64,000 bases of DNA from contig JANUWF010001165.1 of the NCBI GenBank assembly GCA_026120185.1, positions 3,348,001 to 3,412,000 of the forward strand. The letters are read 5' to 3'. Under the pieces are notes generated by a model. It was not told where the DNA came from. It searched no databases and saw nothing but the letters and a program-made list of their open reading frames with translations. Both the position numbers and the translations under genes were made by a program. This stretch comes from Voacanga thouarsii (Eukaryota; Streptophyta; Magnoliopsida; Gentianales; Apocynaceae). Position 1 is the first letter of the stretch. The number at the start of each line of letters is the position of its first letter. Below are positions 32,660 to 44,097 of the stretch, piece after piece.

Positions 32660-33552
32660 ATGGACAATTATTCATGAGCACAATGTCAAAAAAGCTATAA
32701 TGATGATACGTTGGCAAGTTAGCAAGTTTGGATTAATTATTTAGTGAGACGTTACTTGAGGCTTCAATCAAATCATTTATTGCCAACACAAACACATCCA
32801 TTCGGTGGAATGAAGAACTATCACAATAAATGAGCCACCAAAGAACACAACTAGCTAAGTTGGTTGAAGATGCCATAAAGACCCATACACTTGCACAAGA
32901 GGACCCCCAAAGAATGGAGAGAGGATATGAGGAATAGTTGCCCAATACGATGGGAAAAAATTTTGATTCTATTCTATGCTCTCATATTCCTAATATTTCT
33001 TTATCAAATGAATTTTTAGGTACCTCTGAACTCACGGAGCCTAAAGATGCCATTGATGATGTATTGAATTTACAATGCCTCAAGAAGTTGGATCTTTCAA
33101 TGCTACATCATATGAAGTCCTTGAAGGATAGTGGTACTTTATAGCTTTCACCCCATTCAGAGGGAGGTAACTTGGTATTTGTAGAAGCATTGGAAAGTAA
33201 GGATTTCTTGATCCCATCTTTAAGAACTCAATTACTAAGTTTTTAGGGGAATTTTCATTGTGCTAAATCGTTTGAAGGGTTAAATGGTGATTTTAGGTTT
33301 GATGCATTCTTTAGAGACCATGCGCACTTATATGTTGACAAAAATATTTGTGTGTCTAAAGGAATGTTAGAGAATGAGATTTATGTGTTTTGCTTTGTTG
33401 AGAAAAATTATTTTCATGAACCTTCTATTTTTGAAAAACCTCTCTTATTTCTACTTTCATCATCCTTGCCTTTTTCAATGAGCATTAATGTCTTTTGTAG
33501 AGGGATGATGAGAAAGTATGATGAGTGGAAAGAGTTTGTCTCTTTGTCTTAG
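32660..33552 (+). pseudogene. Ath-G cargo ORF: unrecognised protein
   Basis: The ATG at 32660 opens MDNYS-stop-AQCQKSYNDD, matching Ath-B's MDNYSWAQRQKSYNDD. Later parts shift frame but stay parallel: QLAKLVEDAIKTHTLAQEDP, LKKLDLSMLHHMKSLK, SEGGNLVFVEALESKDFLIP, HLYVDKNICVSKGMLENEIY and finally RKYDEWKEFVSLS-stop at 33550-33552. The second half (from 32938) stays open over several long stretches. No motif of gag, pol or a known transposase is seen. The protein is hydrophilic overall, with one hydrophobic patch near PLLFLLSSSLPF. I do not recognise it. Confidence 0.6.
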
Positions 33553-35033
33553 GTTGGGTTTTCTTTAGTCGGATAAGTGTCTTTTTCCTCCCCTAGTAAT
33601 AAGAAAAATATGTTCCATCTTAAGTGATGGGGAGTGAGTCGTGTCTTTATTTACTTTGATAGGATTTTTAGTAGTATTTCTCTTTAGGTTGTTTTCTTCT
33701 ATTTTGTTGTTATTTTCTTTGTGCTATTCTTTTTTTTTTTTTATATAGGTAGGAATAAAGTCCTCTTGGATAAGCCCTTCTCTCTATCTCAAGTTCTGAT
33801 ATCTATTGTTATTTTATTGCACTTAGGGATTAGTGCTTAACTTTCAATCCCTCATTTTATCATTTTTGGTCATTTTGGAAATGCTTTAATGTGTTAATAT
33901 TTTGCCAATGAGGACATTGTCTAGTTTAAATGTGGGGGAGTAGTTTAGTAATATTCTTTGCCTAAATTTTTATCAATTATCTTAGTGTTTTCTTGGTATC
34001 AAAACAATTTTGTTGAAAATTTTTAAAATTTGACAATTTAAAGATTCGAGATTTGGAGCTAAATTGAGTTTATTTGTTAATAATGAAGTTTTGATTTTCT
34101 GTTTGACTTTGGATATAAATTTGTATGGTTGGTTTTTTTATTAAAATGGTAAACTTGTGTATTAAGTAAGATTTTGTTAAGTCTTAGGAATTTAAGTTAA
34201 CCTTGGTTATATTTGATATTTGAGTTTTGTTTTATTCATTAAGTTTGAATGTGAATGATATGATGAAATATGGGAAGAGTTATTGATTAATTCTTGTTCT
34301 ATAAATTTAAAATTTACTTGACTTTAAGTTGTGATTAAGGAATGTGAGCAAATAAAAAAACATTGAGTGAAAAGAAAAAATGTGAGATGAAAAACATTGT
34401 TAGAAAACATGCTTTTATCTTTGAAAAGAAAAGAGAAAGACCTTTTGCTGATGGAGAGAAACAACAAGTATTGTTCGGTGCACTTTCTTGAGGTTATCCC
34501 AAAGGTAAAAAGGCAAGAAAGAGCAAAGGATGCATTTGTTGAGAAAAATGATGTATAATGACTATAAGGGGGCTAATACAATGCATGAAGAGAGGTCTAT
34601 TCACTTGAGGTAATCAATTCCCTATGTTATTAAAAAAAGAAAAAAAAAAGAGTGTAGTGTTTCCTTGTTTCACTAACTTGAGTTGTGTAAATTTGAGTTT
34701 ATAACGCTGGAATTGGTTAAATGGCTTGACTTGTATGATTTATGTAATCTATGTTTTTTCTTGAGGAGTAGGATGATTTTCTTATACTAGATATAAGCTT
34801 GTTCAACTTAACTTTGATGGCCTTAGATTGTTTGATTTAATACATGAGTTTACAAGGTTTTGAAAGGGTTACATGAATGACAAATTTATGTTTAAGGTTG
34901 GAAAAAGGTTATTTCTTCATTTGGATGAATTTGCCAAGGAAAAATTTGCGAAATTGTTTTGTCTTGGTCTAAATGCTTAATGTTTAATTCTTGTTTGTTT
35001 GAGGACAAGCAAAGATTCAAGTATGGGGGTATA
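33553..35033 (+). mobile_element. Ath-G 3' untranslated region and purine tract
   Basis: This is a T-rich noncoding stretch. It carries GCCAATGAGGACATTGTC (about 33913-33930) with a purine-rich AATGTGGGGGAGTAG after it, and near the LTR GAGGACAAGCAAAGATTCAA followed by the purine tract AGTATGGGGGTATA (35020-35033). Both lines recur in the minus-strand elements. Confidence 0.65.
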
Positions 35034-35314
35034 TGATAGGAGCTAAAATCATCACTATTTTTCTAGTTATTTGAGGTTAATTTGATATGATTTTGTTGTA
35101 ATAACTAAGCATATTCCTTTCTATGTGATATTTTACTTGTAAAAAGTATTTTTAACAAATTTGTGCAGATTTAAGTGGATTTCGGGCAAAAAGTGAAAGA
35201 TTCTAGATTGGACCCGACGCCAGGTTCAGTTAAGGTATAGACACCAAGTCTGCTCTAGAAAAGTAGTAATTTTGAGGAGAAATAGATTAGACCCGGCACC
35301 AGGTCCATTCTAAT
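35034..35314 (+). repeat. Ath-G 3' LTR (truncated)
   Basis: This begins TGATAGGAGCTAAAATCATC, the LTR start of the Athila-like family. It contains two GC-rich U3 blocks (GACCCGACGCCAGGTTC near 35210, GACCCGGCACCAGGTCC near 35290), then is cut at about 35314 by another LTR. Confidence 0.8.
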
Positions 35315-37874
35315 ATGATCTTGAGAAGTACTAAACTTATGGATTGAACTCATGGATAAGAACCCTAACAAACTCACACACAAGAATACTAAAATGCTAA
35401 GAAATTAACACTCTTGTGATAATGTGAATCTACCATACTTCAATGACACCTTAACACCCTAATCTAATTAGAGATTAGAACACCAAGGATAGGAATTTGA
35501 AGCCATCTAATTCAATCCTATCAAACACACTAGGTAACCTAGCATATAAGAGTAGAGAAGGTGCTGAGATTATCCCTTAAGGTTTAGAGACAAGATCAAA
35601 GGTGGGACTAAATCCTTTGATTTAGTCTTGATGTTTATGGGAATCACCCAAGAGGATCATCTTCTCAACTCTCTCTAGAGAGAAAATCTGAATTCTCAAT
35701 GTTCAAGTCTCCAAAGCTATCTTTACAAAGCTATAATAGGGTATATAGAGTTCCCCAACATAATCCTGGAATTTGGTGCCCTTAATACAAGTATTGAGGC
35801 CCTATTATTTGCCTTAAAAAAAGTAAAAATGTCATAAAAGCCATGGGAACTAAAATACAAATGAAAAATGCTAAAAATAATAAAATCACACAAAAACTGG
35901 GCAGTGCCTGACCCGGGCTGGCGCTGGTTCCAATGCCCAACCAGCGCCGGCTGTGGCTTGAACTTCGAAGCTTCTGACTTCTAGAATGGGACCAGCACCA
36001 GTTCTGCTTTCTCAAGCCAGTGCCATTTCTACTCTATCCGATCTCTGCTTTTTCGCAATCCCAGCTTCCTTAACTTGATTTTGGAGCCCTTTCTGAACCC
36101 ATATCATCCTAGTCTTTGCCTTGGGACTTTTAAGACTTAGTTGATCGATTTTCTTGACCCTCCATATAGTGTATTGTTCCAATTGAGCACCAATCACTCG
36201 TCTTTTTGGTAACCATTTCTTCACTAGTCCCCTAACCCTTTGATTTGTATGGATTTGGGTATAAAAATCAAATAAAAATAAGCACATTCCCAATCAAGTT
36301 GAAATTAAAATGTTAACCCCAAATTACACATATGAGCAAGCGTACTCATTATTAACATAGCATAGGCTTCAAATGAGTGTCGATCCTCAAGGAACAAGTA
36401 TGCATTAATCCAATTTCTTTCATTGTTTAACCGACTTAATCAAGCAAAAAAGAAATAAAAAGAAAAATAATATAATATAATATAATATATACATGTCAAG
36501 GATGGAGAATTATGTAACTTAAACCATTATTTTGACAAACATGACCTAAGAGTACTCAATCATTATCATAACTAATTATTCCCTTAGAATCATAAAGGAT
36601 TAAGATAGCTTCACTTCTTTTCCAATCCATGAAATCACTACCTTCTAGATAAATTAGTATCACATGTCCTGTCTCAACTAATTCATCCAAAAGATGCATT
36701 AACCACAATCATTGATTAAATTTCCATATCCTGGCAAACATCAATCAATCTTTATTTACCTTGTTCTTAGCAATTAACTCTTTTTCCAAGCAAGTTAATA
36801 GACAACAAATCTGAAACTAATGAATTGAAACCTCCATCAATCCCTTTTCCAAGCAAGTTAATGGAAAGAAACAACTAATTAATCTCATAATTAGCACAAG
36901 TAATTAAATATCAAGAATAACAATCAATTAATCAAAGGATCAAAATAACTTTAAAAATCATGAATACCTAAACCAATATCAAATTACAATAAAACATTCA
37001 ATACATCATTGTTCAAGAAAAAGAAAACAAAGTAAAAGAAAGCACTAAAAGACAAGCCTCATTCTTCTTTCTTTGTAGACTTTCTTGCACAACCCTCCTT
37101 AAATTGAAGAATTCCTCATTTGACTTTAGTGATTTTTTGTTATAATCCATGAATTCTCTCATTTTCCTTGTGTTTTCCCTCTACTTATAGGCTTTAGTAG
37201 TGCCTAAAATCGTTCCTTTAAGGTTCTTGGCCGACTAGAAGTAGGAAAATACTAAAACTCTACATATTTTCAAAAATTGTGCACAAAAATCGAGACACCG
37301 CCATAACATCAGGGCACAGCCAGCGCCGCATAAAGGCTCACAACCGGCGCCGGTTGTGATATGTTTCTTTGTCCGTTCGTCGATTTTTCTTGATTTTTGC
37401 ACTAATCTTTCCAGAGTGCAGCCAGCGGCGGTTCCAACTCTCTAGCCGGCACTGGTTCGATTCTATTTCGCTCCCTTTCACTGAATTTTTGTCGCCTTGA
37501 AGTGCATGTCAATAGCATGTGGCCGGCACCGGTTCCTCTGTTATGGCCGGCGCCTCCTCTGTTCTGTTTTACGACATTTTTTGTTTTATTTTACCCTTAA
37601 AATCTGAAATAAAGCACAAAATACCTTTTCAAAGGTAAAATCTCAAAGGAATATGGCCAGTTATTGAACAAAATGTATCACAAAATAGCCTCAAATAACT
37701 AGGAAAAGTATAACTAATTTAGGCTCTATCACCTTTCGCTCAGGCGCTTTGTTTATTTGAAATCTCCATTGATCACCATTGAATTGTGGAGTCTTCTTTG
37801 TCATTATGGGTTGCAGCTTGAATCTTTTTCCCTCTTATTTAGTTTTTGTATGATGCTTGGGTGGATTTCTATCA
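35315..37874 (-). repeat. Gyp-Q LTR, split by a solo LTR
   Basis: Two pieces (35315-36240 and 37732-37874) lie on either side of solo LTR H. The right piece ends GGATTTCTATCA at 37874, followed by TTTCCCCCTTCTTTA, the complement of a purine tract, and by text like the gypsy coding end near 51810 (compare CATCCTCGAATTG and CATCTCTGAATTG). I infer the 3' LTR of a minus-strand gypsy element related to Gyp-N. GC-rich blocks (GGCTGGCGCTGG, CCAGCGCCGGCTG) lie at about 35913-35955. Confidence 0.55.
36241..37731 (-). repeat. Solo LTR H (Athila-like)
   Basis: This 1,491-bp LTR begins TGATTTGTATGG and ends GGCTCTATCA, closely like the two Ath-K LTRs, with no internal region on either side. The flanks CCCTT (36236-36240) and CCTTT (37732-37736) match at four of five positions, which supports a single insertion followed by LTR-LTR recombination. 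GC-rich U3 blocks: GCCAGCGCCGC (37319), CCGGCGCCGG (37342) and GGCCGGCACCGGTT (37521). Confidence 0.8.
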
Positions 37875-38513
37875 TTTCCCCCTTCTTTAGGATAATTCAT
37901 CCTCGAATTGATGTGCCTTGTTACTTGTACAGTATTCCCTGGATAAGCTTGATTGATTGTGTAATATATTATTAATACTTTCTACACAAGAAAAGACGAG
38001 TCACCTCATTGCCTTCATCTTCTCCTTCTAGCCTTCTTTGATGCTTTTCTCCTAGCGAATTGTGATTTTGGTGAAGTATGTGTAGGTATATATGAATTTT
38101 TGATGACTTTAGCTTTTATAGAATCCTCCTAAATAGTCTTTGATTGAATTTTGGAAGCTTAAACCGTTATTGGACCAATTCAGGACATTCTAGAACTCTT
38201 CTCATCAGGACTGTTGCACATCTAGCATGCACGAGCATGCACCTTGGCCGTGCATCCTAACTTCCAAAATTTCCTCGATGCTAGCATGGTCACCAAGCAT
38301 CCTGGCCGCATAGATGCATGGCCAATGCACAGTCATGCCTCCGGCCATACATTGAGCAGAGCTCAATTTTTCTTCAAAAATTGCAAACTTTGAAGAGCTA
38401 AAATCGCCCCCTATTTTATATAGGCATATACACGATCATGCACATGGCCATGCATGCCTCATGGAACTTCTCTATTGTGCACAACCATAATGCATGTCCA
38501 TCTATCAGGACCT
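37875..38513 (-). mobile_element. Retrotransposon remnants
   Basis: After the Gyp-Q purine tract and about 50 bp of internal sequence, 37945-37996 resembles the Ath-G LTR end (GCTTGATTGATTGTGTAAT). From about 37997 to 38513 follows an LTR-like stretch with GC-rich GCATGCAC / GGCCGTGCAT motifs, cut by Ath-K. It may be the left half of the LTR whose element continues at 47241. No gene is seen. Confidence 0.4.
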
Positions 38514-39953
38514 TAATGTGTCTGAATTTGGGTATAAAAAATTATAAAAAAATAAGCATATTCCCAATCAAGTTTAAATTAAAACGTTAATCCCAAATTA
38601 CACATATGAGCAAGCGTACTCATCATTAACATATCATAGGGTTCAAATGAGTGTCGATCCTCCAGGAATAAGTATGCATTAATTCCTTTTCTTTTATTAT
38701 TTAACCAACTCAATAAAGTAAAAAGAAATAAAGTAAAAATAAAATAAAATAAAATAAAAATATATATGCATGTCAAGGATGGGGAAATATATAACTCAAA
38801 CTATTATTTTGACAATCATGATCTTAAAGTACCTAATCATTATCATAATTAATTATTCTCTTGGCATCATAAATGATTAATGATAGATTCACTTCTTTGT
38901 CCAATCCATGAATCCGTATCTTATGGATAAATTAGCATCACATATCCTGTCTCAACCAATTAACCTAAAAGATGCATTAACCGCAGTCCTTGATTTAATT
39001 CCCATTCCTGGCAAATTACACATGAAATTAACCAATGAATCCATAACCACCATCAACCCCTTTGTCCAAGCAAGTTAATGGAAAGAACCAACCAATTAAT
39101 CTCGTAATAAGTACAAGTAATGAAATACCAAGAATAACAATCAATTAATTTAAAAAACAAACAACTCTAAAAATCATGAATATCTAAAACAATGTTAAAT
39201 TACAATAAAACAATTAATACATCACTGTCAAGAAAAAGAAAACAAAGTAAAAGAAAGCACTCATAGACAAGTCTCATTCTTCTTCATTTGAAGATTTTCT
39301 TGTACAACCCTTCTTGAATTGAAGAATTCCTCGTTTGATTTGAGTGATTTTCTATAATGATCAATGAATTCTCCCATTTTTCTTTGTGTCTTTCATCTTT
39401 TTATAGGCTTAGGAAGTGTCTAAACTCGTTGGTGTAATGTTCTTGGCTTAGTAGAAGTAGGAAAGTACTAAAACTCCACAGATTACTAACAGCCGCGTCC
39501 AAAAATCAAGATACCGTCTTTTCCTCAGGGCACAGCCGGTGCCGCCTTGGCTGCCGGAGCCGGCACCGATTGTGTTCTGTTTCTTCTTTTGTTCGTCGAT
39601 TTTTTCTTGATTTCCACGCACTGTTGTCCAAAGTGCAGACGGCGCCATCTTGGCTACTGGAGCTAGCACCGGTTCAGTTCAGTTCTACCCTGTTTCAATA
39701 ATTTTTTGCTGCCTCGAAGTTTGTGTCAACAACTCATGGCCGGTACCGGTTCCACTGTCCTGGCCGGCGGCGCCTCTATTCTGTTTTGCGACGTTTTTAC
39801 TTTGTTTTACCCCTAAAATCTAAAATAATGAACAAAATACCTTTTCAAGGGTAAAATCTCAAATATGAAGGAATATGACTAGTTATTGAATAAAATATAT
39901 CACAAAAGAACAGCAAATAACTAGGAAAAATATGACGAATTTAGCCTCTATCA
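38514..39953 (-). repeat. Ath-K 3' LTR
   Basis: It ends GCCTCTATCA on the plus strand; the inner 5' end is mutated (TAATGTG for TGATGTG). GC-rich U3 blocks lie at about 39530-39575 (CAGCCGGTGCCGCC...), 39638-39675 and 39738-39775. Before them in transcription order lies the LTR start; after them, the TATA-like GCCTATAAAAAG (minus strand, 39397-39408). Confidence 0.87.
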
Positions 39954-39971
39954 CATTCCCTCACACTTGGC
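39954..39971 (-). other. Ath-K polypurine tract
   Basis: The minus strand reads GCCAAGTGTGAGGGAATG directly before the LTR start TGATAGAGGC. Confidence 0.65.
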
Positions 39972-41769
39972 TCTTTGCTTGTCCTCAAGCAAAGTATCAA
40001 TGATAAGTAGGAAAAATAAAAGGTTTTCATCAATCACTCAATCAATTTCAAAATAATATCTTCAACGCTTTCTTCATTCAAGAACATAAAACATATACTA
40101 CTACATCTTTCACAACAAATGCAAGACGTGTGTAACTGAATAATGACTTAGTAAAACCATCTCAATACTTAACAATATTCTCAAACTATTGGAAATAATT
40201 TAATTCAAAAAGATTATGCATTCCATAAGCTTACTTTTCATACACTCTCTCCACTAATCCGAGACATATCATGATTCTACTTAGATCAAGTAGGACTTTT
40301 AAGCTTGTAATGTAGCTTAACAAACGAAGGATATAGGAGAATCAAATATCAAAGAAGTTGAGAGTTCACAAGAAAAGGATAAACAAAATGTATCAATAAT
40401 TTCCTAACTCTTCTTGCTATCCTATTCCACAAATCAATCAAAACCCATAACCTTATTTAGCAATTACAGTTCAGCTCCTGCATTTTCTCTTTTCATCAAC
40501 TCTTCTATTTTTTTTTTTTTTTTCACAAGATCACCCAAATTTTCAGCAATTGTATTAAGTACTTTATATGAACTTAACTTTTATAGTTCAATCACCATTC
40601 CTCTTGTGATCTTTCTTTTCTTTTTCTTTCAAAAATTTCTCTTTTCTTTCTCTTTTCTCTTTTTTTCTCTTTCACTGCTGCTATTCTTTTCTTCCTCAGT
40701 CTCTTTCTTTCCATTTTCTCTAGCAGCTTTTTGTTTTCTTTTCTTGTGTTCAATCTCTCTTTTCCTTTTTCTTCTCTTTCTTTGCTTTCTTTTCTCTTTC
40801 CAGCTCAACTCAACTCTTAATACATGATTGAAAGTAACGAGTCATGATCTTTTTCCAAGTACTCTCCCTCAACATTCTCCTTCATGTACTTTCATCCATC
40901 AAGAGTATAAATATGTGGAAAATTATTCAAACTCTCAAAAACAAGCAATGGACAAAGTATTGTGATGGGTTTTAAAAAAAGAAATCAATAATTTATGCTC
41001 AAAATAGGCACTATGGATAATATAAAAATAGGTAGGCTCGAAGAGCTCAAACTATCCAAAGAAGGCCTATTACCGTCATCCCTAAGTTAAATCATGAATG
41101 TCCTTCTTATTTCACCTCAAGAGGTATTCAAGTAAGTTTTAGAATGCTCCATGAATTTTAATAGAAAAACAGGTTTAATAACAATGTAAAGTATTTGATC
41201 ATGAACTACTTCGTCCAAGTGCGTGCAAAAAGTCATGAAAAAAATCATGCATAAGCCATAACTGATATAGAACATATGCTATATAACCATCATAAAGACA
41301 TGCATTAAAAATATAGCTTCAAATCTCAAAGAAAGTCAAAATTTTTTTGAAAATTTGGCTCACAAGAAAGATATGATAAAGTGTATGCATAAAAGAATTT
41401 TTAATCAAATCACTCCCCTACACTGAAACGGGACATTGTCCTCAATGGACAAATAAATATAACCAGAATTAAACAATACCGTGGGACCAAAAATGTAAAG
41501 GAGAAGAGATAAGAAAGTCAATACTTTCATAGATGGTGCAATGTGCAGTACAAGAGTTGAAATCCTGAAGAACGAGGCATTGTCAAAGTGCCTAGAAAAG
41601 AAAATTACAAAAGAGCACACCAAAGCATAAGAACTAGAAAAGAAAAAAATAAATAAATAAAAAAGAAAGAAAATAGTACAACAACGAAAAGAAATAAAAA
41701 ACAAACTAGAAAAGACATTAAAAAAGAAAGGAAAAATAAGAGTTAACAAGAAGAGAAAATGTAGCACAA
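39972..41769 (-). mobile_element. Ath-K 3' untranslated internal region
   Basis: This stretch is noncoding. 40500-40810 is a long pyrimidine tract on the plus strand (purine on the transcribed strand) that creates a false Phe/Ser-rich frame. The family line GGGACATTGTCCTCAATGG is at 41430-41448. An A-rich stretch covers 41630-41760. Confidence 0.6.
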
Positions 41770-42981
41770 TCAGTCCTCCTCATCCTCCTCATCATCATCA
41801 TCATCATTAGCTGGTGTAGAAGTTCCCTCACCACCATGTTGCCCGGAAGAATGCTGCCTCAATTCTGCCAATTACTGCTCCATAGTAGCTTGCCGTCTCG
41901 CCATATCATCCATGCATCCTTGCAAGCGTAGGAGCATCTCCGTTTGCTGGGCTACCTGTTCCAGCACGGTAGTCTCAAAGTTAGTCCGGGGTAGTGATGA
42001 GAATTGCTAGCTCGTGCACGTGCTGGTGGCAGTAGGTGCTCCTCCTCCATGGTGGGTGGCCTAACTTGACCGGGATGTCTGACCTCAAAAGGTGTTATCC
42101 ACTTTGTCAACTCTTGGTTGTACTTGTACCCACAACTCATCAAAGTTTGTTCCATAACCATATCGTGCTCAGTGGTAACCTCCATCAGTCCTCTCTCAAG
42201 ACTAACTCCAAAGTCTTTCAGAATCTTCATTATAACCAGGAAAAAATGAAGGCTTTGTAGAGAGATGGTGATGAACCACATCCCTAATGGATTGTATAAT
42301 TAGGGGTGCAACAGGGATATGCAGAGTGTTCATCATCCGATGTAAAATGTAAGTGTCAATAAGTCGAGTTTCATTAAAACCACTAGCACGGGGTACAATA
42401 TTGAACCCAAACATATAGACTATAGCTCTAAAGTTGGCAGCCAGATCATTGTTCGAATAGAAACTGTTGGCTTGAAAGGCATTATGCTTATACAACCCTA
42501 GAGTGGCTCTAGTCCCTCGGGCATCCCAATTCGGGTCAGAAAGAATTTTTTTATTGTTCACGTCTATCCCTTGCCAAGAATCATCATCAAACACCTGGAG
42601 GAGATTAGCTAATTGATTTTGAGTGATGACAATGGGGATTCCTTTCACTCTCGTTTCAATATGGGGAAGGTATTTATTGCCCTTGTCAACCATATTATCA
42701 TAAAATTGCTTAATGAGCACGAGACAATACTTCCCTTTTAGCTACACTCTCAAACCCCATCCTAGCCTCCTAAACATCATTCCTAACTTAAGAGCACAAT
42801 CTAGGGTAGGTGCAAAAGTACGTTCTACAATGATTTTATTTGATACTCTCCTATTATACCATTCCTCACAAGATGGATCAATAAACTCAAGTGGTCTAAG
42901 GAACAAGAGATCAATGGATGAAGGGGCTGAGGAAGAGGAAGCTCTCGCCCTTTTAGAGGAATGACCCCGTGCTCGAGGCAT
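41770..42981 (-). pseudogene. Ath-K third ORF (transposon-protein-like)
   Basis: The ATG at 42981 gives MPRARGHSSKRARASSSS, a basic Ser-rich head. Then follow FIDPSCEEWYNRR, NKIIVERTF and MFRRLGW, one in-frame TAG at 42742-42744, and the same frame continues through VLIKQFYDNM, GIPIVITQNQLANLLQVF, FYSNNDLAANFRAIVYMFGF, ASGFNETRLIDTYILHRMMN and HIPVAPLIIQ. A frameshift near 42235 leads to FGVSLERGLMEVTTEHDMV, a helical Gln-rich part and an Asp/Glu tail ending with TGA at 41770-41772. Total about 400 residues. Head and core resemble the 'putative plant transposon protein' domain of plant LTR elements; in Athila elements a third ORF sits in the position of an envelope gene, but I see no signal peptide or membrane segment here. 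Confidence 0.72.
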
Positions 42982-43926
42982 GCTATCAAGTAAAGAGTGG
43001 TGAAAATAGGAGGTTATAACAAATGAGTGCAAAGAAGTAAAACGGGGTCTAGCTACCCATTACAAACACAATATTCAACTCTCACTCAACCCTTAACCAA
43101 TCTCACAACCACAAAGCCCAAACGCCTTCAATGTATACACTCCAATCAACAATCAATTCAATCGCCTCCAATCAATTCAATACAACCTGCAACAATACAT
43201 GTAAAGCTCACTGTAAAGAATAAACATGTGTGAATATCCCCAATGCATTCTGATATACATGATCATGTGAATGCAGGCATTAGCATGGCATTACATAAAA
43301 GCTAATTCAAGCTCCATATGTAGCGCTTATTCAACCATCGTGAATGGCCACAATTCTAACCTTATATATGCATGAAGTTCCTAATGATCATGTGCATGAA
43401 TTGAGCATCCAAGAACCATTAACTCCTACACTATCCAAAATCATGAAGCTTAAGAGTAATGCACAATACAAAATAACATAAACAATCCCAATTTTCGGCC
43501 AAAATTGTCCCTAAAATTAGAAAAATTTATATACACCATTTTAACCGTGGGAAGTGAATAAAAATCATACCTTTGTGCTCGTGTATGCATGGGCAAGAAA
43601 AAGATATAAGCTTTTTGCAGAAATCCAAGCTCCTTGCTTGTGGATTGAAAGTGGGGTTTGTATACAAAATGGAAGAGTTTGAGATTTTTTATCCCTGGGA
43701 TCAACAAAAGAGAGGTAGATATATGTTATATAAGTGATTAGGAGGTGAAAAATCTAATGTTGGGAAGTTGGGAAGGTGAAACCGACGTGGTTTAGAGAGG
43801 TTTTGAGAGGGAGTTGGAGATTTTGAATGAAAAAATGGCCAAAATGGCCTATATTATGCGTATTACCCGACAGGAACCGGCACCGATCATAGCCCTAGCC
43901 GGTGCCGGTTGCATTCTGTTTGGTTC

Positions 43927-43967
<41 letters not shown>

Positions 43968-44097
43968 CATGATGAACACACAATAATGATGAATAATGCA
44001 CTCTAATTTATGAAAAACAATCACTCAAAATGACAGAAATAAAAATTATTTCAATCCCAAAACTGAAAGTAAAGTAAGTAAGTAAAAGAAAAAGGCT
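42982..44097 (-). mobile_element. Ath-K spacer between gag and third ORF
   Basis: No conserved coding is seen. A GC-rich block at about 43868-43914 (GGAACCGGCACCG and GCCGGTGCCGGTT) is like the U3 motifs. A (TA)n run lies at 43931-43963. Downstream in the transcribed direction is a TATA-like CACTTATATAAC on the minus strand (about 43722-43733). This is where pol would be expected in an autonomous copy. Confidence 0.55.

Larger units (their letters stand above)
31234..35314 (+). mobile_element. Ath-G: plus-strand relative of Ath-B
   Basis: The element has a 5'-truncated LTR (31234-32426), a decayed tRNA-Asp-type primer site (32433-32451), the cargo ORF (32660-33552), a long untranslated stretch with the GAGGACATTGTC family line (33919-33930), a purine tract and the start of the 3' LTR (35034-35314). 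Both LTRs are cut: the 5' one by the Tek LTR head and the 3' one by the Gyp-Q LTR. The ORF and layout match Ath-B. Confidence 0.82.

Noticed and set aside
40414..40827. Open frame of 137 codons rich in Phe, Ser and Leu
   Set aside because: It is produced by a long pyrimidine tract (TTTTCTCTTT...) in the untranslated part of Ath-K on the strand opposite to transcription, and has no conserved counterpart.
41770..42981. Third ORF of Ath-K as a viral-type envelope protein
   Set aside because: The position fits the env-like slot of Athila elements, but no signal peptide, membrane anchor or cleavage site is visible; it resembles the plant transposon-protein domain instead.
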